64,000 nt of DNA from Halodurantibacterium flavum (lineage in GTDB: Bacteria > Pseudomonadota > Alphaproteobacteria > Rhodobacterales > Rhodobacteraceae): contig NZ_JBHUGH010000013.1 of assembly GCF_042681825.1 (NCBI RefSeq), forward strand, positions 62,001-126,000. Reading direction: 5' to 3'. Position numbers and translations under genes: made by a program. Below are positions 8,032-17,374 of this stretch, one piece after another; the stretch's first letter is position 1, and each line of letters opens with the position of its first letter. The notes below the pieces were generated by a model. That model was not told the DNA's origin and ran no database searches. It worked only from the letters and a program-made list of their open reading frames with translations.

Positions 8032-8834
8032 GGCGCGGCTGGTTCCTTCCCGTCGTGGCAGTGCTGGGGTTCGTGTTCCTCTATGCGCCGATCCTGTCAC
8101 TGATCGTCTTCAGCTTCAACGAAAGCCGCCTTGTCACGGTCTGGGGCGGGTTTTCGACCCGCTGGTATGGCCAACTTTTCCGCGACCCGCAAATCCTTGG
8201 CGCCGCCTGGATCAGCCTCAGGGTCGCGTTCATCAGCGCCAGCATCGCCGTGGTTCTGGGAACGCTTGCCGCCTATGTGCTGATGCGGTTCGGCCGGTTC
8301 CGCAGCCGCGCGCTGCTGACCGGCATGGCCACTGCCCCCCTCGTGATGCCCGAGGTCATCACCGGCCTTTCGATGCTCCTGCTCTTCGTCGCGATGGAGC
8401 AGCTTCTGGGCTGGCCTGCGGGCCGGGGCGAAACCACCATCATCATCGCCCATGTGACCTTCTGCATGGCCTTTGTCGCCGTGGTCGTGCAGTCCCGCCT
8501 TGCGGGCATGGACCAGAGTGTCGAGGAAGCCGCGATGGATCTGGGCGCGCATCCGGTCCGGGTCTTTTTCGACATCACCCTGCCGATCATCGCGCCGGCG
8601 CTGGTGGCGGGCTGGCTGCTGGCCTTCACGCTGTCGCTCGACGATCTGGTGATCGCGAGCTTCGTGACCGGGCCCGGGGCATCCACCCTGCCCATGGTCA
8701 TCTTTTCCAAGGTCCGGTTGGGCGTCAGCCCGGATGTGAACGCGCTGGCCACGATCATCATCGCCATCGTCGCGCTGGGGGTCGGCATCGCCATGTGGCA
8801 ACTGCGCCGCAGCACGCATCGCGACCCGGAGTGA
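8028..8834 (+). CDS. potI: Polyamine-type ABC transporter permease 2
   Basis: A 268-residue inner-membrane permease and partner of the preceding one. The first membrane segment is FLPVVAVLGFVFLYAPILSL, and the EAA loop reads EEAAMDLGAHPVRVFFDITL near residue 170. The start at 8028 overlaps the upstream stop (ATGA). In-frame sequence before it lies inside the previous gene and is not needed to reach family length. Together the two permeases form the channel of the importer. Confidence 0.87.
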   Translation: MRRGWFLPVVAVLGFVFLYAPILSLIVFSFNESRLVTVWGGFSTRWYGQLFRDPQILGAAWISLRVAFISASIAVVLGTLAAYVLMRFGRFRSRALLTGMATAPLVMPEVITGLSMLLLFVAMEQLLGWPAGRGETTIIIAHVTFCMAFVAVVVQSRLAGMDQSVEEAAMDLGAHPVRVFFDITLPIIAPALVAGWLLAFTLSLDDLVIASFVTGPGASTLPMVIFSKVRLGVSPDVNALATIIIAIVALGVGIAMWQLRRSTHRDPE

Positions 8835-8899
8835 CGCCGCCAGTTTACGGACCCGCCCGCAGCCCCTACCCTGTCGCCTGTATTTCCAACCGGGAGTGA

Positions 8900-9991
8900 A
8901 TGATGAAGAAACTCGCCATCCTGAGCATTGCCGCCAGCGCGGTCGCCCTGCCCGCCCTCGCCCAGCAGCAGACCGTCAATGTCTATAACTGGTCGGATTA
9001 CATCGCCGAAGATACGATCGCCCGGTTCCAAGAGGCGACAGGCATCCGCGTCGTCTATGACGTCTATGACAGCAACGAGGTGCTGGAGGCGCGTCTCCTG
9101 GCCGGGTCCTCGGGCTATGACGTGGTGGTTCCCACCTCGCAATACCTTCAGCGCCAGATCGCAGCGGGCGTCTATCAGCCGCTGAACCGCGACCTTCTGC
9201 CGAACCTCGTCAACATGGACGAAGGGCTGATGGAGGCCGCCGCCGCCTATGACCCCGGCAACGAACATGCCGTCATCTACATGTGGGGCACGACCGGCAT
9301 CGGCTACAACGTGGCCGCGGTCGAGGAGCGGCTGGGCGAGGATGCGCCGGTCGACAGCTGGGCGCTGGTCTTCGACCCGGAAATCGCCTCGCAGCTTGCC
9401 GATTGCGGCATCACCTTCCTCGATTCCGCCCCCGACATGATGCAGACGGCGCTGAACTACCTGGGCCTCGATCCGCTGTCGAACGAAGAGGCCGATCTGG
9501 AACAGGCGGCGGCATTGCTGGAATCGGTGCGCCCCTATGTGCGCTATTTCCATTCCTCGCAATACATCACCGATCTTGCGAACGGGGACGTCTGCGTGTC
9601 CGTCGGCTGGTCGGGCGATGTCTTTATCGCGGCGGACCGGGCGCTGGCGGCCGAGAACAACGTCGAGGTCGGCTATTCCGTGCCGGTCGAGGGCGCGATG
9701 CAGTGGTTCGACATGATGGCGATCCCCGCCGACGCGCCGAACCCCGAGGCAGCCCATGCCTTCATCAACTTCATCATGGAGCCCGAGATCACCGCCGACA
9801 TCACGAACTACGTCTACTATGCGAACGCCAATTCGGCCTCGCTGCCGATGGTGGACGAAGAAATCACGAGCGATCCGGCGATTTTCCCGCCCGCAGAGGT
9901 GCAGGAGAAACTGTTCCCGACCGTCGTGCGTGATGCCCGGACCGAGCGTATCGTGACGCGGCTCTGGACCCGGGTGCGCACCGGCCAGTAA
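8900..9991 (+). CDS. potF: Polyamine-type periplasmic substrate-binding protein
   Basis: A 363-residue periplasmic binding protein with a clear Sec signal peptide (KKLAILSIAASAVALPALA, cleavage after ALAQ). The mature N terminus NVYNWSDYIA is the hallmark of the PotF/PotD group. A Tyr/Trp/Asp-rich set typical of polyamine sites is visible (DVYDSNEVLEARL, YMWGTTGIGYN, GWSGDV). GGGAG lies just upstream of the ATG at 8900, and a second ATG follows immediately. It closes the four-gene operon and is followed by a strong terminator. Putrescine or spermidine is the likely ligand. A related diamine cannot be excluded. Confidence 0.9.
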   Translation: MMKKLAILSIAASAVALPALAQQQTVNVYNWSDYIAEDTIARFQEATGIRVVYDVYDSNEVLEARLLAGSSGYDVVVPTSQYLQRQIAAGVYQPLNRDLLPNLVNMDEGLMEAAAAYDPGNEHAVIYMWGTTGIGYNVAAVEERLGEDAPVDSWALVFDPEIASQLADCGITFLDSAPDMMQTALNYLGLDPLSNEEADLEQAAALLESVRPYVRYFHSSQYITDLANGDVCVSVGWSGDVFIAADRALAAENNVEVGYSVPVEGAMQWFDMMAIPADAPNPEAAHAFINFIMEPEITADITNYVYYANANSASLPMVDEEITSDPAIFPPAEVQEKLFPTVVRDARTERIVTRLWTRVRTGQ

Positions 9992-10012
9992 GACCGCGAT
10001 CCGTCATGCAGG

Positions 10013-10040
10013 AAGGGCCGGCAGCACGCCGGCCCTTTTT
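10013..10040 (+). terminator. Rho-independent terminator of the polyamine transporter operon
   Basis: AAGGGCCGGC at 10013-10022, a 5-base loop, and GCCGGCCCTT at 10028-10037 form a perfect 10-bp stem followed by T residues through 10040. It lies 22 bases after the potF stop. The convergent flavoprotein gene ends at 10047, so the hairpin may also slow transcription arriving from the other side. Confidence 0.85.
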
Positions 10041-10046
10041 CATGCG

Positions 10047-12536
10047 TCAGCCGTCCTGGCGGATGCGGGCATTCTGCGGATCATAGGGGCTGTCCTCGAC
10101 AACCTCGGCATCCCACAGATCGCCCATGATCCGGACCTTGAGCCGCGTGCCCACCGCCGAAAGATCGGGTCGCACATAGCCCATTCCGATCTGGCGGCCA
10201 AAGGCGACCGACCAGCCGCCCGAGGTCAGGCGCCCGACCCGCGCGCCGTCATGGAACAGCGCCTCACGCCCCCAGGGGTCGGCATCATTCGGTCCGTCGA
10301 TCAGCAGCGTGACGCAGCGCGACCGGATGCCCTTGGCAAGCATCGCCTCCTTGCCGAGGAAATCCTTGGTCAGGTCCACGAACCGGTCGAGCCCGCCTTC
10401 CAGCGGGGTTGCATCGCGGCCGAGTTCCGTGCCGAAGGCGCGATAGGACTTTTCCTGCCGCAGCCAGTTCTGCGCCCGCGCCCCCACCAGTTTCATCCCA
10501 TGCGGCTCACCCGCCGCCAGGATCCGGTCAAAGAGGTAGTTCTGCATCTCGATCGGGTGGTGCAGTTCCCATCCCAGCTCGCCGGTATAGGCGACACGGA
10601 TGGCACGGACGGGGCACATCCCGAGTTCGATATTGCGCATCGAAAGCCAGGGGAAGCGCTTGTTCCCCAGCACGGTGGCCGGCTCGGCATCGCGCACGAG
10701 GTCGTTCAGGATCGCGCGGCTGTTCGGCCCCGCCAGCGCAAAGACACCCCATTGGGTCGTCACGTCCTGAACTTCCACATAGCCGAAATCGGCCTGGCGG
10801 TCGGCCGCGCATTTGCGCAGGTAGTCGGCATCATAGGCCGTCCAGGCCCCCGCGCTGACAAGGTAATATTCATGCTCGGCCAGCCGGACGATGGTGTATT
10901 CGGTCCGCGTGGTGCCCGTCGCGGTCAGGGCATAGGTCAGGTTGATCCGCCCCACGGCCGGCAGCCGGTTCGTGGTGAACCAGTCGAGGAAGGCTGTCGC
11001 CCCCTGCCCGGCCACCCGATGCTTGGTAAAGGCCGTTGCGTCGATCAGACCCGCGGTTTCACGAACCGCCCGGGCCTCGGCCTCGGCATATTGCCACCAG
11101 CCACCGCGCCGGAAACTGCGCGCGGCATGGTCGTCAAAGCCCTGCGGCGCGTAGTAGTTCGGACGCTCCCACCCGTTGACCTGCCCGAACTGGGCGCCCC
11201 GCGCCTTTACGCGGTCATAGCAGGGCGCGGTGCGCAGCGGGCGGCAGGCCTCACGCTCTTCGTCCGGGTGGTGCAGGACAAAGACGTGCTCATAGCATTC
11301 CTCGTTCTTGCGCGCGGCATATTCGGTGGTCATCCAGTCGCCATAGCGGCGCGGATCGAGGCTCGCCATGTCGATCTCGGCCTCACCCTCGACCATCATC
11401 TGCGCAAGGTAATGGCCCGTGCCACCCGCCGCCGTGATGCCGAAGCTGAAGCCCTCGGCCAGCCACATGTTGCGCAGCCCCGGCGCCGGCCCGACCAGCG
11501 GGTTGCCATCGGGGGTGTAGCAGATCGGCCCGTTGAAATCGTCCTTGAGCCCCACTGTCTCGGAGGACGGAATACGGTGGATCATCGACATGTATTCCTC
11601 TTCGATCCGCTCCAGATCGAGGGGGAAGAGATCGGCCCGGAAGCTTTCGGGCACGTCATAGAGGAACCGCGCCGGCGCGTTCCGTTCATAGGGGCCCAGA
11701 ATCCAGCCGCCGCGCTCCTCGCGCACATACCATTTCGCATCCGCGTCGCGCAGCACCGGATGTTCCGGGTTCCCCGCGCGCCGCCACTCGACCAGCGCCG
11801 GGTCGGGCTCGGTCACGATATACTGATGCTCGACCGGGATCGCGGGGATCTTGATCCCCAACAGGCGCGCGGTGCGCTGCGCATGGTTGCCCGTAGCCGT
11901 CACGACATGTTCGGCCCGGATCTCGAACACGTCGTCCGAGGGCACGAGGTTGCCGCCCCGTTCCTCCATCCGGCAGCAGGTGACGACCCATTCCGCGCCC
12001 GTCCAGCGATAGCCCTGCGCCTGCACCTTGCGCACGATCTCGACGCCGCGCTGGCGCGCACCCTTGGCCATTGCCTGCGTCACATCGGCAGGGTTGATAT
12101 AGCCGTCGCCCGGGTGAAAGAGCGCGCCCTTCAGGTCCTCGGTCCGCACCAGCGGCCAGCGTTCACGGATCTGGGCGGGCGTCAGGAACTCATGCTCGAT
12201 CCCCACCGTCTCGGCGGTCGAGGAATAGAGCCGGTATTCATCCATCCGCGCCCCGGTCTGGGCCATGCGCAGGTTGCCGACGACGGCAAAGCCCGCGTTC
12301 AGCCCGGTTTCTGCCTCGAGCGTCTTGTAGAAGCGGACGCTGTAGTCGTGGATGTGGCTGGTCGCATAGCCCATGTTGAAAAGCGGCAGCAGACCCGCCG
12401 CGTGCCAGGTGGACCCGCTGGTCAGCTCGTCGCGTTCCAGCAGCATCACCTCCCATCCGGCCTTGGCAAGGTGATAGGCAATGCCGGTGCCCACCGCACC
12501 GCCGCCGACGACAAGGGCTTTGACATGGGTCTTCAT
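10047..12536 (-). CDS. FAD-dependent dehydrogenase with GcvT domain (dimethylglycine/sarcosine dehydrogenase-like)
   Basis: An 829-residue two-part enzyme. The N-terminal half is a DAO-type FAD domain with VVGGGAVGTGIAYHL (residues 9-23). His45 in SGSTWHAAGL is the residue that carries covalent FAD in dimethylglycine and sarcosine dehydrogenases. The C-terminal half (about 430-829) is an aminomethyltransferase (GcvT)-like folate domain. Such enzymes oxidatively demethylate N-methyl amines and pass the one-carbon unit to tetrahydrofolate. The exact substrate (dimethylglycine, sarcosine, N-methylproline or a related compound) is not fixed by sequence. The ATG at 12536 starts directly at the Rossmann strand. 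A much longer open frame upstream runs through the neighbouring gene and is not coding. It converges with the polyamine transporter operon. Confidence 0.88.
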   Translation of the reverse strand: MKTHVKALVVGGGAVGTGIAYHLAKAGWEVMLLERDELTSGSTWHAAGLLPLFNMGYATSHIHDYSVRFYKTLEAETGLNAGFAVVGNLRMAQTGARMDEYRLYSSTAETVGIEHEFLTPAQIRERWPLVRTEDLKGALFHPGDGYINPADVTQAMAKGARQRGVEIVRKVQAQGYRWTGAEWVVTCCRMEERGGNLVPSDDVFEIRAEHVVTATGNHAQRTARLLGIKIPAIPVEHQYIVTEPDPALVEWRRAGNPEHPVLRDADAKWYVREERGGWILGPYERNAPARFLYDVPESFRADLFPLDLERIEEEYMSMIHRIPSSETVGLKDDFNGPICYTPDGNPLVGPAPGLRNMWLAEGFSFGITAAGGTGHYLAQMMVEGEAEIDMASLDPRRYGDWMTTEYAARKNEECYEHVFVLHHPDEEREACRPLRTAPCYDRVKARGAQFGQVNGWERPNYYAPQGFDDHAARSFRRGGWWQYAEAEARAVRETAGLIDATAFTKHRVAGQGATAFLDWFTTNRLPAVGRINLTYALTATGTTRTEYTIVRLAEHEYYLVSAGAWTAYDADYLRKCAADRQADFGYVEVQDVTTQWGVFALAGPNSRAILNDLVRDAEPATVLGNKRFPWLSMRNIELGMCPVRAIRVAYTGELGWELHHPIEMQNYLFDRILAAGEPHGMKLVGARAQNWLRQEKSYRAFGTELGRDATPLEGGLDRFVDLTKDFLGKEAMLAKGIRSRCVTLLIDGPNDADPWGREALFHDGARVGRLTSGGWSVAFGRQIGMGYVRPDLSAVGTRLKVRIMGDLWDAEVVEDSPYDPQNARIRQDG

Positions 12537-12685
12537 GGCGCGACTCCGTTGGTCCGTTTCAGCCTTCATGCCAGAGGGCGCGGCACAGGGGCCTATCCCC
12601 CCGACCACTTGCGGCAGGAAAACGACACCGCGCGCGTCAGCGCGCGGCCGGGCCCAACGGGATGAGGCGCGCAAGCGCCGAAGAC

Positions 12686-12710
12686 GGGCGGGAGAAGCCC
12701 CGTCCCGCCC
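12686..12710 (-). terminator. Possible terminator hairpin after the 2-hydroxyacid dehydrogenase
   Basis: GGGCGGGA at 12686-12693 pairs with TCCCGCCC at 12703-12710, two bases beyond the stop codon at 12713 on the minus strand. The stem is strong but no T-run follows it. Confidence 0.4.
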
Positions 12711-12712
12711 CC

Positions 12713-13699
12713 CTACAGCATCCCGGGCAGGACCAGATCCGGTGGCCGATGCCCGTCGGCAAAGGTCTTGATGTTGATGATGACCTTTTCGCCCATCTCG
12801 ACCCGACCCTCCAGCGTCGCAGACCCCATATGCGGCAGCAGAACCACATTGGGCAGTTCCCGCAGGCGCGGGTTCACCTGCGCGCCCCGCTCGAACACGT
12901 CGAGCCCCGCGCCCGCGATCTCGCCCGCGCGCAGCATCCGGGTCAGGGCGTTTTCGTCGATCACCTCCCCGCGTGAGGTATTCACGATCACCGCCGAGGG
13001 TTTCATCAACTTCAGCCGCCGGGCATTCATCAGGTGAAAGGTCGAGGGCGTATGCGGGCAGTTGACCGAGACGATATCCATCCGCGCCACCATCTGGTCG
13101 AGGCTCTCCCAGAAGGTCGCCTCCAGCGGGGTCTCCACCTCGGGGCGCAGGCGCTTGCGGTTGTGGTAATGGATCTGCATCCCGAAGGCCCGGGCGCGCC
13201 GCGCCACCGCCTGCCCGATCCGCCCCATCCCGAGGATGCCGAGCCGCCGCCCCGCGATGCGCCCGCCCATCAGCGCGGTGGGCGACCAGCCCTGCCACTG
13301 CCCCGCCTGCATCAGCGCCATCCCTTCCGGCAGCCGCCGCACCACGGCAAGGATCAGGGCAAGCGTCATGTCCGCCGTATCCTCGGTCAGAACCCCGGGT
13401 GTGTTCGACACCAGAACGCCGCGCTGTCGGGCGCTGGCAACGTCGATATGGTCGACACCCGCGCCGTAATTCGCGATGAGCTTCAGCTTTTCCCCGGCGC
13501 CCGCCAGAAGGTTCGCGTCGATCCGGTCGCCGATCGAGGGCACCAGCACATCCGCCCGGCGCATCGCCGCCGCCAGTTCGTCGCGCGTCATGGGCGTGTC
13601 CGGATCGCGCAGGTCGACGTCGAACAGTTCCTTGAGGCGCGTCTCGACCACCTCGGGCAGGCGCCGCGTCACCACCACATTCAGCCGCTGCTTCGCCAC
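12713..13699 (-). CDS. D-2-hydroxyacid dehydrogenase (glyoxylate/hydroxypyruvate reductase type)
   Basis: A 328-residue NAD(P)-dependent D-2-hydroxyacid dehydrogenase. The nucleotide-binding loop is LGILGMGRIGQAVA (about residues 150-163). Catalytic motifs are NTSRGEVIDE (Arg), GAGLDVFE (Glu) and LLPHMGSAT (His). The N-terminal NYGAGVDHID segment is typical of GyaR-like glyoxylate reductases, which reduce glyoxylate or hydroxypyruvate. The GTG start at 13699 is preceded by AGGAGGGG, which decides the start. It is divergent from the SH3-like gene and 176 bases from the flavoprotein gene in the same direction. Glyoxylate reduction would fit glycine/one-carbon metabolism next door, but that link is inference. 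Confidence 0.88.
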   Translation of the reverse strand: MAKQRLNVVVTRRLPEVVETRLKELFDVDLRDPDTPMTRDELAAAMRRADVLVPSIGDRIDANLLAGAGEKLKLIANYGAGVDHIDVASARQRGVLVSNTPGVLTEDTADMTLALILAVVRRLPEGMALMQAGQWQGWSPTALMGGRIAGRRLGILGMGRIGQAVARRARAFGMQIHYHNRKRLRPEVETPLEATFWESLDQMVARMDIVSVNCPHTPSTFHLMNARRLKLMKPSAVIVNTSRGEVIDENALTRMLRAGEIAGAGLDVFERGAQVNPRLRELPNVVLLPHMGSATLEGRVEMGEKVIINIKTFADGHRPPDLVLPGML

Positions 13700-13856
13700 C
13701 GGGACCCCTCCTCGCTCTTTCCATGGACGCCACTTGCTGGCAAACTGCCGGATAGGAGGCACTGGCACAAGCATGACATTCGGCACCTGTCTTTTGCCAT
13801 GTCGTGGCGACGCGCAGGCGCCCCGAACGAAGAACAGACCTGACGAAGACAGGCGG

Positions 13857-14372
13857 ATGGGCAGAACAATGATTGCATTCAGGCGGGCGGCGCTGGCCGT
13901 CCTCGTTTCGCTGGTGGCCGGCGGCGCGGCGATGGCCGAACAGTTGCGCGGCCCGGTCACCAACCTTCCGCTGCCGCGATATGTCTCGCTCAAGGGTGGC
14001 GAGGGGAACGCCCGGCGCGGGCCGGGGCTCAGCCACCGGATCGACTGGGTGTTCACGCGGCGCGACATGCCGCTGCGCGTCACGGCCGAACACGAGCACT
14101 GGCGCCGGGTCGAGGATCGGGACGGCGCCGGCGGCTGGGTTCATTACGCGCTGCTCTCGGGCGTGCGTACCGTGATCGTGGACGAAAACATGTTGGCGCT
14201 CCATTCCCGCCCCGATGCCGGGTCCGAGGTCACCGCCTATCTGGAGGCCGGGGTCGTCGCGCGGCTGCAGCAGTGCCAGCCCGAATGGTGCCGCCTGAAT
14301 GCCGATGGGGCGCGCGGCTGGGCGCCGCGCAGCGCGCTCTGGGGCATCGACCCGGGCGAGGTCATCGACTAG
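13857..14372 (+). CDS. Secreted SH3-like domain protein
   Basis: A 171-residue exported protein. The N terminus (AFRRAALAVLVSLVAGGAAMA) is a Sec signal peptide with AMA-E cleavage. Two bacterial SH3-like repeats follow: PRYVSLKGGEGNARRGPG with WVFTRRDMPLRVTAEHEHWRRVED, and a second ending in WCRLNADGARGWAPRSALWG. Proteins of this COG3807 type occur widely in Rhodobacteraceae and are thought to bind cell-wall material, with no established role. An alternative ATG lies at 13869, four codons in. It is divergent from the hydroxyacid dehydrogenase gene. Confidence 0.8.
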   Translation: MGRTMIAFRRAALAVLVSLVAGGAAMAEQLRGPVTNLPLPRYVSLKGGEGNARRGPGLSHRIDWVFTRRDMPLRVTAEHEHWRRVEDRDGAGGWVHYALLSGVRTVIVDENMLALHSRPDAGSEVTAYLEAGVVARLQQCQPEWCRLNADGARGWAPRSALWGIDPGEVID

Positions 14373-14448
14373 GGGGCGGACGCGGGCTTGCGCGAATCCG
14401 GCGCAGCGCCTACCAGAACGGTCCCTGTCACTATCCCGGGGTGCGAAG

Positions 14449-15336
14449 ATGGACCGCATGAAGCTGAACGCGCATCCGCGCCTGAACCTGACGGCGGGCA
14501 TCGCCTCGGTCACGGTGGCATCCATCCTTGTGGCGCTGAAGCTCTGGGCGCTGGCCGAAACCGGCGCGCTTTCGGTGGCCGCATCGCTTGCCGACAGCGC
14601 GCTTGACCTGATGATCTCGGCGGCGGGCCTCGCGGCCATAGCCTATGCCGCGCGCCCGCCCGACGACGACCACCGCTTTGGCCATTCCTCGGCCGAGGAT
14701 CTGGCGGCGCTCGGGCAGGCGCTGTTCATCACGGTCTCTTCGGTGGTGATCGCGGTCGCGGCGTTGCGCCGGCTGGCGCTGCCCGATGACGGCCGGATCG
14801 AGGCCGAGGGGGCGGGCATCGCCGTGATGCTGATTTCGGTCGCGCTGACGATGGGTCTCGTGCTCTGGCAGGGGCATGTGGCGCGGCAGACCGGCAACCG
14901 CGTGGTTCAGGCCGACCGGCTGCATTACCTCGGCGATCTCATCCCCAATCTGGGGGCCATCGTGGCGCTGATCGCGTCCTCCCGGTTCGGGCTGCCGCAG
15001 GTGGATTCGGTCGTCGCCCTGCTCGCGGCGGCGATCCTGCTGCGGGGCGCGTTGCGGATCGGGCGCGGCGCCTGGGACGCGCTGATGGACCGCAGCGCCG
15101 ACCCCGGCACCATCGCGGGCATCGAAAATATCGTGGCGGGCTGGCCGGGCGTACATGGCCACCACGATCTCAAGACCCGGACCTCCGGGTCGCGCCTGTT
15201 CGTGAACCTTCACATCGAACTCGACGGCACACAGACGCTGGATCAGGCCCATGGCATTGCCGCGGGCCTCAAACGCGCGATCCTCGAAGCCTATCCGCAG
15301 GCCGATGTCATCATCCACAAGGATCCGCTGCGCTGA
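14449..15336 (+). CDS. Cation diffusion facilitator (FieF-like divalent metal efflux)
   Basis: A 295-residue inner-membrane antiporter of the CDF family, exporting divalent metal (Zn, Fe or Cd) in exchange for protons. The paired metal site is visible: SLADSALDLM in helix 2 and DRLHYLGDLIPN in helix 5, which match the D..D and H...D ligands of FieF. A cytoplasmic C-terminal domain follows, with GHHDLKTRTSGSRLFVNLHI. The ATG at 14449 is chosen. MKLN at 14458 is an alternative. Its stop codon abuts the stop of the convergent peptidase gene within a TGATCA hexamer. Confidence 0.87.
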   Translation: MDRMKLNAHPRLNLTAGIASVTVASILVALKLWALAETGALSVAASLADSALDLMISAAGLAAIAYAARPPDDDHRFGHSSAEDLAALGQALFITVSSVVIAVAALRRLALPDDGRIEAEGAGIAVMLISVALTMGLVLWQGHVARQTGNRVVQADRLHYLGDLIPNLGAIVALIASSRFGLPQVDSVVALLAAAILLRGALRIGRGAWDALMDRSADPGTIAGIENIVAGWPGVHGHHDLKTRTSGSRLFVNLHIELDGTQTLDQAHGIAAGLKRAILEAYPQADVIIHKDPLR

Positions 15337-17352
15337 TCACGCAGCGTCGAGCCCCCGGCCCCGCAGCAGCGCCTCGGGGCCGGGCATCCGCCCGCGAAAC
15401 GCACGATAAAGCTCTTCGGCATCGGCCGAGCCGCCAGCAGCAAGGATGTGACGTTCCAGCCGCGCGGCAAGTCCGGGGTCAAAGGGATCGCCCGCCTCCT
15501 CAAAGGCGGCGAAGGCGTCGGCGTCCATCACCTCGGACCACATGTAGCTGTAGTAGCCGCTGGAATACCCGTCGCCCGAAAAGACATGGGCGAAATGCGG
15601 GGTCGCGTGCCGCATCGTGATGGCGCGGGGCATCCCGATTTCCGCCAGCACCTCGGCCTGCCGGGCCATCGGGTCGGCGGGCGGCGGGCCTTCGTGAAAG
15701 GCCAGATCGACCAGCGCCGAGGCGACATATTCGACAGTCGCAAAGCCCTGGTCGAAGGTCCGCGCCGCAAGCAGCCGGTTCAGCAGGTCTTGCGGAATGG
15801 GCGCCCCCGTCCGGGCGTGGCGCGCGTGACGTTCCAGAACCTCGGGAACCTCCAGCCAATGTTCGTAAAGCTGGCTTGGCAGTTCCACGAAGTCGCGCGC
15901 GACCGAGGTGCCCGAGATGAAGGAATAGGTCACGTCCGACAGCATCTGGTGCAGCGCGTGGCCGAATTCGTGAAACAGCGTGCGCGCGTCGTCATAGGAC
16001 AAAAGCGTCGGATCGCCCTTGGCGAAGTTGCAGACGTTGACGACGATGGGCCGCGTCTCGCCACCCAGTTTTTTCTGGCTCCGCATCGCCGAGCACCAGG
16101 CGCCCGAACGTTTGGAGGATCGCGCGTAATAGTCGCCGATGAAAACCGCCATGTGCCGCCCGTCCCGCGTCACCTCCCACACACGGGCGTCCTCATGGTA
16201 AAGCGGCAGGTCGAGCGGCCGGAAGTCGAGCCCGAACAGCCGGTGCGCCACATCGAAGGCCGCGGCGATCATCGCGTCGAGCGAGAAATAGGGCTTCAGC
16301 GCGGCCTCATCGAGGTCATGTTCCGCCTGCCGCCGCTTTTCCGCGTAATGGCGCCAGTCCCAGGGTTCCAGCGCGCCGTTGATGCCCTCGGCGTTCATCA
16401 TCGCCTCCAGCACCTTCGCGTCGGCCTCGGCGATCCGGCGCGCAGGTGCCCAGACCTGCATCAGAAGGTCGCGCACAGCAGCAGGGCTGCCCGCCATCTC
16501 GGTCTCGAGCTTGTAGCTCGCGAAATCCGCATGGCCGAGCAGCGCCGCGCGTTCGGCCCGAAGGGCAAGCGTTTCGGCCGCGATGGCGCGGTTGTCGTGG
16601 TCGTTGCCGTTCGCGCCCCGGGCCGTCCAGGCGCGCCAAGCCGTTTCGCGCAGATCGCGCCGGGCCGAGAATTGCAGGAAGGGCACGATCAGCGACCGGT
16701 TCAGCGTCAGGGCATGGCCCGTCAGCCCCCGTTCCCCGGCGGCGGCGCGGGCGGTGTCGCGGACAAAATCGGGCAGGCCCGCCAGATCGTCCTCCGCAAG
16801 CGGCATCGACCAGCCGCGTTCATCCGCCAGAAGGTTCTGGGTGAACTGCGTCCCCAGAACCGCAAGCCGTTCCTTCACCGCCGTCAGCCGGTCGCGCGCC
16901 GCCCCTTCCAGCGCCGCCCCGGCCCTCAGGAACATCCGCCGATAGAGCATCAGAACCCGCATCTGTTCGGCAGTCAGACCCAGATCGTCCCGTCGGGACC
17001 AGAGCGTCTCGATCCGGTCGAAGAGGGCGCGGTTGTTCGTGATCTCGGAACTGAAGGCCGAGAGCCGGGGCGCGAGATCGCGCTGCAGGGCCTCGCGCGC
17101 AGGCGTCGCATCGGCGCTGGCGAGGTTGAAGAACACCCCCGCCACCCGGTCCAGCGCGGCGTCGGCGAACTCCATCGCCTCGACCGTGTTGGCGAAGGTC
17201 GGGGGCTCCGGGTTATCGGCGATCGCGGCGATCACCATGCGCCCCTCGGCGAGCGCGGCATCGAAGGCGGGGGCGAAATCCTCATCCCGGATCAGGTCGA
17301 AGGGCGGGATCTGGAACGGCGTTTCCCAGCGGTTCAGCAGCGCGTTGGTCAT
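15337..17352 (-). CDS. M3-family metallopeptidase (oligopeptidase A / Dcp type)
   Basis: A 671-residue cytoplasmic zinc peptidase that degrades short peptides. The zinc motif HEFGH, with ALHQML following, lies near residue 460, and the downstream Glu ligand region is VELPSQLYEHW. FSGDGYSSGYYSYMWSEV near the C terminus is a family signature. The ATG at 17352 is preceded by AAAGGAG. The gene is the last of the minus-strand run that begins with rpoHII, 22 bases after the MoeB-like gene. Dcp (peptidyl-dipeptidase) and oligopeptidase A cannot be told apart with certainty from sequence alone. Confidence 0.88.
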   Translation of the reverse strand: MTNALLNRWETPFQIPPFDLIRDEDFAPAFDAALAEGRMVIAAIADNPEPPTFANTVEAMEFADAALDRVAGVFFNLASADATPAREALQRDLAPRLSAFSSEITNNRALFDRIETLWSRRDDLGLTAEQMRVLMLYRRMFLRAGAALEGAARDRLTAVKERLAVLGTQFTQNLLADERGWSMPLAEDDLAGLPDFVRDTARAAAGERGLTGHALTLNRSLIVPFLQFSARRDLRETAWRAWTARGANGNDHDNRAIAAETLALRAERAALLGHADFASYKLETEMAGSPAAVRDLLMQVWAPARRIAEADAKVLEAMMNAEGINGALEPWDWRHYAEKRRQAEHDLDEAALKPYFSLDAMIAAAFDVAHRLFGLDFRPLDLPLYHEDARVWEVTRDGRHMAVFIGDYYARSSKRSGAWCSAMRSQKKLGGETRPIVVNVCNFAKGDPTLLSYDDARTLFHEFGHALHQMLSDVTYSFISGTSVARDFVELPSQLYEHWLEVPEVLERHARHARTGAPIPQDLLNRLLAARTFDQGFATVEYVASALVDLAFHEGPPPADPMARQAEVLAEIGMPRAITMRHATPHFAHVFSGDGYSSGYYSYMWSEVMDADAFAAFEEAGDPFDPGLAARLERHILAAGGSADAEELYRAFRGRMPGPEALLRGRGLDAA

Positions 17353-17374
17353 CGGGATCTCCTTTGAAGCCAAG

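Noticed and set aside
10251..12665. An 804-codon plus-strand frame antisense to the flavoprotein gene
   Set aside because: It is Arg/Pro/Gly-rich without domains and follows the antisense codon periodicity of a well-supported gene.
10047..14639. A continuous minus-strand open frame of 1530 codons covering the flavoprotein and its upstream region
   Set aside because: Only the part from 12536 encodes the recognisable flavoprotein. The rest runs out of frame through the hydroxyacid dehydrogenase and the SH3-like gene, as expected in high-G+C DNA.
15448..17367. A 639-codon plus-strand frame antisense to the M3 peptidase
   Set aside because: The minus-strand gene has the full HEFGH zinc motif and a good ribosome binding site. 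The antisense product resembles nothing.
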